Assembly: GCF_018155095.1 (NCBI RefSeq) | Contig: NZ_NAAI01000002.1 | Span: 271,126 to 335,125, forward strand | Length of the DNA stretch: 64,000 nucleotides | Source: Bartonella queenslandensis | Lineage (GTDB): Bacteria > Pseudomonadota > Alphaproteobacteria > Rhizobiales > Rhizobiaceae | Direction: 5' to 3' | Shown here: positions 59,667 to 64,000 of the stretch, piece after piece | Layout of the letters: the number at the start of each line of letters is the position of its first letter | Numbering within the stretch: the first letter of the stretch is position 1 | The notes under the pieces: generated by a model | Seen by the model: only the letters and a program-made list of their open reading frames with translations | Database searches by the model: none | What the model was told of the DNA's origin: nothing | Program-made: the position numbers and the translations under genes

Positions 59667-59685
59667 GATAATGATAATAATTGGT
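59667..59685. promoter_or_regulatory. Fur-box-like sequence
   Basis: GATAATGATAATAATTGG resembles the classic Fur consensus in its first 12 to 15 bases. No coding start lies close on either strand, so it may be chance in AT-rich DNA or control a small RNA. Confidence 0.2.
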
Positions 59686-59968
59686 TGTGTTCGGTAACTG
59701 TTTCATGAATCTCTTAATTTTTAGGCAAATCAAAATTTATTCTTTTCTTTTTGTTCAAATAGTTATTTTGTCGTCATTTTTTTCTTTTGTGCATCAAATA
59801 TACATTTTCAAAATAAATAGAGAGTATGCTCAAAGGTAAAAGAATAGAGCTTAATATGCGATTTTGTTTTCTTGTGAAGTTGTTGTCTGTTCACTTTTTT
59901 CTTTTTTCATGAAGAGTGTAGAAAATACATTAGAGAAGCAAAGAGAAGAGGGGATGCTAAATAAAAAA

Positions 59969-59998
59969 GCCGTAACAATCGGTTACGGCTCTTTTTGT
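59969..59998 (-). terminator. Terminator of the trw operon
   Basis: AGCCGTAAC and GTTACGGCT form a strong stem. On the minus strand it is followed by TTTTTTATTT, and on the plus strand by CTTTTTG, so it can stop transcription from both sides. Confidence 0.88.
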
Positions 59999-60030
59999 CT
60001 ATGTGCTATTATCGAGAGAGAAAACCTCTT

Positions 60031-61092
60031 TTAAGCGATTTTTGATTTAGCAAAAATCGGGTCGTAAAAAACTTCAGAAAGTTTTCTATCTTTAAAGAAC
60101 AACACAACATCAACTGTTGTGTAAAGGACGATCTTTATCATTTCTAGCTCGAGTCGGCGACCAACCTCTGATCTTTTAATCAATGTAGCACATCGCTCAA
60201 ATGTCTGCAAAGCACTGTTGGCGTGCGTCGTTGTGATCGATCCTGGATGACCCGTGTTGAGTGAATTGAGATATTCCCATGCTTCATCGCCTCGTAATTC
60301 AGCAAGAAAAATTCGGTCAGGTGATTGACGCATACATGCATCTAGACATTCTTCAGCTGAAACACGACCCACATTATTACCATAAATCATATTTACACGA
60401 TTAGGATGATTGGGTAGAAAAAGTTCATGAACATCTTCAATCGTAATAATACGCTCTTCTACAGGGACTTTTTCAATGAGCGAGCGGGCAAATGTTGTTT
60501 TACCAGATCCTGTCTTGCCTGCAATAATAATGTTGCGTTTATGAAGGACACATTCTTCCAAAAATTCAAGAATTTTTCCTTCACGTTTACGTTGTAAGAG
60601 TTGAATTTCAAATGGTTCCAACCGTGTGAAGTCATGCTTCAATAAGAAGTTGTTGGCTTCTTTTGCTGAAGGTTTATTAAAACTTACATCGGAAAAATCA
60701 TCGAAAGTCCCTTCTTCTTTGAGTTCTTCTAATGTTTTAACTATGAGAGAATGTTTACGAATTACAAAGGAAAGAGTACCATCAACAACAGCTGGCGTTT
60801 GGATAATTGTACCACGTTGTCCACCAGGCAAGAGCACATAATTAATACTTCTGGGAGCCATACCGTTATAAACGATAATAGCTGTAATAAGCGTTTGCAA
60901 AAAAGCTGTTGTTAACTCCGGTACGCTATGGACCTGCCACCCGTTGAAGCTTTTTGTCCATACTTCACAGGGGCGGCAGATCGATAATTCAGTGATCTTC
61001 GGATCTTCTAAGAAACGATCAAGCGGTTGCAGAAGCTGAGAAACTGCTTGATCTTTTTGTATCGGGTTAACGTGTGACGAGACTGTAGACAT
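60031..61092 (-). CDS. trwD: Type IV secretion ATPase TrwD (VirB11 family)
   Basis: A 353-aa hexameric traffic ATPase at the cytosolic face of the secretion channel. It shows Walker A IIAGKTGSGKTTFARSLIEK, the Asp box ERIITIEDVHELFLP, Walker B DRIFLAELRGDEAWEYLNSL and the His box TGHPGSITTTHANSA. I start it at ATG 61092 (MSTVSSHVNPIQKDQ), within the end of trwE, an overlap of 26 bases; the longer frame adds nine residues. It is the last gene of the operon, directly before the terminator. Confidence 0.92.
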   Translation of the reverse strand: MSTVSSHVNPIQKDQAVSQLLQPLDRFLEDPKITELSICRPCEVWTKSFNGWQVHSVPELTTAFLQTLITAIIVYNGMAPRSINYVLLPGGQRGTIIQTPAVVDGTLSFVIRKHSLIVKTLEELKEEGTFDDFSDVSFNKPSAKEANNFLLKHDFTRLEPFEIQLLQRKREGKILEFLEECVLHKRNIIIAGKTGSGKTTFARSLIEKVPVEERIITIEDVHELFLPNHPNRVNMIYGNNVGRVSAEECLDACMRQSPDRIFLAELRGDEAWEYLNSLNTGHPGSITTTHANSALQTFERCATLIKRSEVGRRLELEMIKIVLYTTVDVVLFFKDRKLSEVFYDPIFAKSKIA

Positions 61093-62215
61093 CGCTGAAA
61101 TCCAGATCACGAGCAACAAAAATATTCACTCGTTCGCCTTGGTGTTTGTAAAGTGTTGGTGTTATATTGATCGAATTTTGAATAACATCGTTTACTATAA
61201 GTTCTGCATTATGAGCCCCTTGAGGTTGCGCATTCTCTTTGTTTTCTTTGCTACTTTTATTAATATTAACTTTATTTTTCACCCATTCTCCTAAATCACC
61301 GATGATACTTACCATAATTGCGCCACTAAATCGCTCCCAAAAGTGTCTATCAATCCAGCCACCGATACCTGCTTCACCAAGAGGGCCGGTTCCAGGTGAG
61401 TCAAGATTTACAACAACACCAGAAGGCGTTTCAATACGTAACCATTGCACAAACACACGTGTTTGTCCTTGCTGTAAGCCACTTTGGTAAAAACCAACGA
61501 CTTTAGAACCACGATCGAGCAAAACAACACGTCCACTTGTAGAATAAATATCACGTGTTAGATGGCATGTCGTCATCCCTGGTTGTGACGTGATGATTTT
61601 TGTTTCCAATGTACAATCTATTTGCGTTCCTTGGGTAATTAAGAGATCACGGTTACGAAGTTGCACCGCATGTGATTGACCTAAACGTACAGGTTGGAGA
61701 TTTAATGCACCACTGTTGTCATTCGATGCTTGATTTGTCTCCGTAGATCCTTCACTCCCACCATTGTTAAGACTAGAACTGAGCATACGTTTGCGCGCTA
61801 ATTCTTCAGAATCTTGAATCATATGTGGGGGAACGGTTGTTTGAAGAAGCTTAGCCAAGGCTGGTGAAATATCTAAGCTTGAGTCTTCAGTTGGCGTTGA
61901 TTTTTCTGATTCTTCTACAAGCTTTGGCTCTTCTATAACCCGCGGGGTATAGCTTGGTATAATTTGCTGTACCGTTTGTTGCGGTTTTTCTTCCTCAATT
62001 TCTACGGTATTACGCATTTTAAAAGCTTTCCAAGTCAAAGCAATCGGTACTGCTACGATGACAATAAGTCCTACTATTAACAATACACGGGTACCTGGAA
62101 TTGTCGGACGGTGCTCTGAACCTAGTTCGGAGCTTCCATAGGCATTTTCAATATGTTTTTGCTCTATATTGTCCAGTTTTCTGCCCTTTTCATCTCCTTC
62201 CTTATTGTCAAACAT
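61067..62215 (-). CDS. trwE: Type IV secretion core protein TrwE (VirB10 family)
   Basis: A 382-aa protein spanning inner and outer membranes. It has a cytosolic N-terminus, one membrane helix (RVLLIVGLIVIVAVPIALTW), a Pro/Glu-rich periplasmic linker, and the VirB10 beta-barrel domain with LITQGTQIDCTLETKIITSQ, LLDRGSKVVGFYQSGLQQGQ, WLRIETPSGVVVNLDSPGTG and PLGEAGIGGWIDRHFWERF. AGGAGG precedes ATG 62215, and the start overlaps the trwF stop by one base (TAATG). It couples ATPase energy to channel opening. Confidence 0.93.
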   Translation of the reverse strand: MFDNKEGDEKGRKLDNIEQKHIENAYGSSELGSEHRPTIPGTRVLLIVGLIVIVAVPIALTWKAFKMRNTVEIEEEKPQQTVQQIIPSYTPRVIEEPKLVEESEKSTPTEDSSLDISPALAKLLQTTVPPHMIQDSEELARKRMLSSSLNNGGSEGSTETNQASNDNSGALNLQPVRLGQSHAVQLRNRDLLITQGTQIDCTLETKIITSQPGMTTCHLTRDIYSTSGRVVLLDRGSKVVGFYQSGLQQGQTRVFVQWLRIETPSGVVVNLDSPGTGPLGEAGIGGWIDRHFWERFSGAIMVSIIGDLGEWVKNKVNINKSSKENKENAQPQGAHNAELIVNDVIQNSINITPTLYKHQGERVNIFVARDLDFSDVYSLVTR

Positions 62216-63021
62216 TATTTTCCTCCTTTATTTATGCGATAAACCACCGAAGATACTGTTCCTGTTGTATTTGGTACACCATGGGGATCATAGGCTTCGT
62301 TAAAAACAGCTAAAGCGCGTTTACCAAGTCGTATGAGCCATTTAGGATTAACCTTATGAACGGCGATAATATCATTAGAACTGCCGATGACGGTGCGTGG
62401 TATTAAGCTTTCATTCCCTTCAGCGTCTACGACATAAATTGATGGCATATCCATGTTAGCGGGAAACTTGAAGTAAGTAATACGTCCATTGTCCCAAGCA
62501 TTGATCGGAGCAATATCTTGATGACCGCTCATGGTATAACTGAGATTATAGCCTTTTACACTTTGGTGAAAACCGCGTTCAATCGCAAGGCGTCGGCTGT
62601 TCTCTTCTGACTTTTCATCGTTTGAATCAGGATAATGAAAAGCCAATTCATAGGTTGATCCTGCACGGTCATTTCGAAATTGTAGTCGGAATTTGTAACT
62701 CCGTTTGTCCGTTACAACGATGAGGTTGGTATTGGCAAGTTCTGCTTTTGGTTTAATAAAAATATGCCGTCCTTTATGAGCAAAGGCATAGGCTTCTGAA
62801 TCACCAAAAGCATGAGTGATATACTGCTCACCTTCTTCAAGAATAATATGTGTTGCTACACCAAGAACTGTTTCAATTTGAACTACATCGGCTTCATTAT
62901 ATGTTATATAGCGAATGCGGTGATCATATTGTGAATTTGATGGACTTTTGAGCGCCTGCACAGGTACCGTATAAAGAGAAGAAAATGAAGATAATAAAAC
63001 AACAAATGCAAGTTTTTTCAT
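62215..63021 (-). CDS. trwF: Type IV secretion outer-core protein TrwF (VirB9 family)
   Basis: A 268-aa periplasmic/outer-membrane-associated protein. A signal peptide (KKLAFVVLLSSFSSLYTVPV-QA) is followed by the VirB9 N-domain (DHRIRYITYNEADVVQIETV and TLIVVTDKRSY-type strand NLIVVTDKRSYKFRLQFRND) and the C-domain (KFPANMDMPSIYVVDAEGNE, then KRALAVFNEAYDPHGVP). I start it at ATG 63021, which gives a proper signal peptide and has AAGGA 9 bases upstream; ATG 63042 would add seven residues. It forms the outer-membrane core with TrwH and TrwE. Confidence 0.92.
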   Translation of the reverse strand: MKKLAFVVLLSSFSSLYTVPVQALKSPSNSQYDHRIRYITYNEADVVQIETVLGVATHIILEEGEQYITHAFGDSEAYAFAHKGRHIFIKPKAELANTNLIVVTDKRSYKFRLQFRNDRAGSTYELAFHYPDSNDEKSEENSRRLAIERGFHQSVKGYNLSYTMSGHQDIAPINAWDNGRITYFKFPANMDMPSIYVVDAEGNESLIPRTVIGSSNDIIAVHKVNPKWLIRLGKRALAVFNEAYDPHGVPNTTGTVSSVVYRINKGGK

Positions 63022-63034
63022 AACAATCAAATCC

Positions 63035-63736
63035 TTAATCATTCAACAGCATTTCTGGGTCAGTACGGTAACTTGTTACTTGAAAACCAAGGGGGTTAAG
63101 CAATCGATCAGATGACTTCATGGGTGCACCGACATAGGTATAACCAATTGTTGCAATCTGGTGCTGTTTTGGTCCAGTAGAAGCACCGCTGCTGTCAAGT
63201 TGCTGAGTGGTAAAACGTACAGTTGCTTGACCGAGTCCATTAGGTTGGATTGACCGTACCTTAACTGTGATACGTGCTTTGTTGGAAAGCACTTTATCCC
63301 GTGCACTTTCCCCATCATAGATTTTATAATATTCTTGTTGAACAGCAGCTGCGCTTAAAAGTGCTGTTGTGTCATAGTTTAGTTGAATGGTATCATAGTC
63401 ATAAGTTTCACGATTAAGTATATATTGGTTGAGCCAATATCTATCTACAACTTCACCATAACTTTCCTCGTGCTCGCGCATAACTGAGATAACATCAACA
63501 GCACCTGTTGTGTTGTCAACGCGCAACACTAAAGGTGTAGGCGCTGGTTGAGAAAATCCAACGACGCCACATATCATACCGAATAAGCCAAAAAGACCAA
63601 CAGCACCCGCTACACGCCATGCTGTTCTGCGTGACCTTATAAATTCATTTATGAGATCCCGTTCTAGACCACGGCTTTCTTCGTAATAATTGCTAAGTTG
63701 TTCGGCTTTCACTGGTTTTGCTTGTTTTGTTTTCAT
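63035..63736 (-). CDS. trwG: Type IV secretion inner-membrane protein TrwG (VirB8 family)
   Basis: A 233-aa bitopic protein with a short cytosolic N-terminus, a membrane helix (WRVAGAVGLFGLFGMICGVV) and a periplasmic NTF2-like domain. Family marks are PTPLVLRVDNTTGAVDVISV, DRYWLNQYILNRETYDYDTI, NKARITVKVRSIQPNGLGQA and GYTYVGAPMKSSDRLLNPLG. It bridges the cytosolic ATPases and the outer core. The ATG at 63736 overlaps the trwH stop as ATGA, as in the R388 gene order H-G-F-E-D. Confidence 0.93.
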   Translation of the reverse strand: MKTKQAKPVKAEQLSNYYEESRGLERDLINEFIRSRRTAWRVAGAVGLFGLFGMICGVVGFSQPAPTPLVLRVDNTTGAVDVISVMREHEESYGEVVDRYWLNQYILNRETYDYDTIQLNYDTTALLSAAAVQQEYYKIYDGESARDKVLSNKARITVKVRSIQPNGLGQATVRFTTQQLDSSGASTGPKQHQIATIGYTYVGAPMKSSDRLLNPLGFQVTSYRTDPEMLLND

Positions 63737-63876
63737 CTGTCTCCTCGCTTGATTTCGGCAGGGATTGTTTTATTAATAGGCACACGGTTTCTATCATTGG
63801 GTTGTTTTAGCTTTGGTGCTAACGCACAAGCCGATAAAATGTTTGCAATCAAAATTATAAGAATGATATTTTTCAT
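63733..63876 (-). CDS. trwH: Type IV secretion lipoprotein TrwH (VirB7-like)
   Basis: A 47-residue lipoprotein with a signal segment (MKNIILIILIANILSAC) whose Cys17 follows the lipobox LSA, and a short mature part (APKLKQPNDRNRVPINKTI, then PAEIKRGDR). This closely matches R388 TrwH as I remember it (APKPKQPSDFNR and NKTVPVEI), and supports Trw rather than VirB identity for the locus. The TGA stop overlaps the trwG ATG. It stabilises TrwF at the outer membrane. Confidence 0.88.
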   Translation of the reverse strand: MKNIILIILIANILSACALAPKLKQPNDRNRVPINKTIPAEIKRGDR

Positions 63877-64000
63877 ATTAATATTACTCTTTATTTATTG
63901 TTAGATTTATCCTAACATTTTTTGTCATTATTGCTATTTTGAATATAAAGTAAAGCGTATAGTTTGCGATAATTTATCTTTTCTTAATTTCAGTTTTTAA
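63877..64000. other. Non-coding stretch upstream of trwH
   Basis: These 124 bases lack an open frame on the minus strand, although trwI would be expected to abut trwH. They contain GTTAG and CTAAC arms at 63900-63916 around ATTTATC. A promoter or operator internal to the trw locus is possible; only a longer sequence could show this. Confidence 0.35.

Larger units (their letters stand above)
59273..60030. other. Spacer between sdhB and trwD
   Basis: About 760 AT-rich bases without a recognisable gene. It holds a perfect 24-base palindrome at 59530-59553, a Fur-box-like sequence at 59667-59685 and the trw terminator at 59969-59998, each listed separately. It marks the border between core chromosome and the acquired Trw locus. 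Confidence 0.5.

Noticed and set aside
60031..63876. The VirB/VirD4 system of Bartonella instead of Trw
   Set aside because: The 47-aa TrwH-like lipoprotein and the H-G-F-E-D order with overlapping starts match R388 Trw. No virD4 or effector gene follows the VirB11-type gene; sdhB does.
1..64000. tRNA genes, rRNA genes, CRISPR arrays or complete insertion sequences
   Set aside because: No cloverleaf with a GTTCRA-type T-loop in the spacers, no rRNA-like sequence, no regularly spaced short repeats and no transposase frame were seen.

Overview
The window is a chromosomal segment of an AT-rich alphaproteobacterium, most likely a trw-carrying Bartonella. The gene content is rhizobial (CobS/CobT, DUF4175, the mitofilin-like/HemY pair, SapC, heparinase next to rsmB, the 1569-aa NAD-glutamate dehydrogenase). 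It is combined with reduced coding density, a haem-pathway neighbourhood lacking hemC/hemD, and a Trw-type (R388-like) type IV secretion locus at the right end. The genus call is inference from gene content, since no search was possible.

Layout. 0-3.5 kb: end of an ABC-transporter ATPase gene, holA, a decayed holA copy, tyrC. 4.7-6.8 kb: YihY and YaiI proteins and a TlpA-like thioredoxin. 6.8-13.2 kb: argH, a small lipoprotein, lysA, a DUF4175 protein and a methyltransferase. 13.2-17.2 kb: sparse region with a response regulator lacking its phospho-acceptor Asp and an EVE-domain protein. 17.2-24.6 kb: tsaD, mitofilin-like, hemY, a glutamine amidotransferase and a frameshifted DUF2125 gene. 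25-33.3 kb: NAD-GDH, carbonic anhydrase, ffh, chorismate mutase, rpsP. 33.4-38 kb: SDHAF4-like protein, htpX, rsmB, heparinase family. 38-46 kb: DUF1127, purH, SURF1, rpmB and a VUT transporter separated by long decayed spacers. 46-53 kb: cobT, cobS, DnaJ-like, bolA, xerC, sapC. 53-59.3 kb: rimM, trmD, rplS, then sdhCDAB. 60-64 kb: trwH-trwG-trwF-trwE-trwD on the minus strand, ending at a strong terminator.

The most unusual signal is in the spacers. At least five genes (holA, the DUF2125 gene, the NAD-GDH gene, purH, bolA) have a degenerate copy of their own 3' part a short way downstream in the same orientation. In two cases (DUF2125 and bolA) the gene and the displaced tail are separated by a roughly 0.5-0.6 kb element made of long imperfect inverted repeats around the N-terminal (Arm DNA-binding) part of a tyrosine integrase. 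Arms or remnants of the same element recur near 13.8, 15.6, 39.4, 42.7, 45.3 and 45.6-46.1 kb. I found no tRNA, rRNA or CRISPR array.

Functionally the window is mostly housekeeping: amino-acid synthesis (argH, lysA, tyrC, chorismate mutase), translation and tRNA/rRNA maturation (rpsP, rimM, trmD, rplS, rpmB, rsmB, tsaD), protein export (ffh), purine synthesis (purH), respiration (sdhCDAB, SDHAF4-like, SURF1) and replication (holA, xerC). The Trw locus is the clear accessory, host-interaction component.
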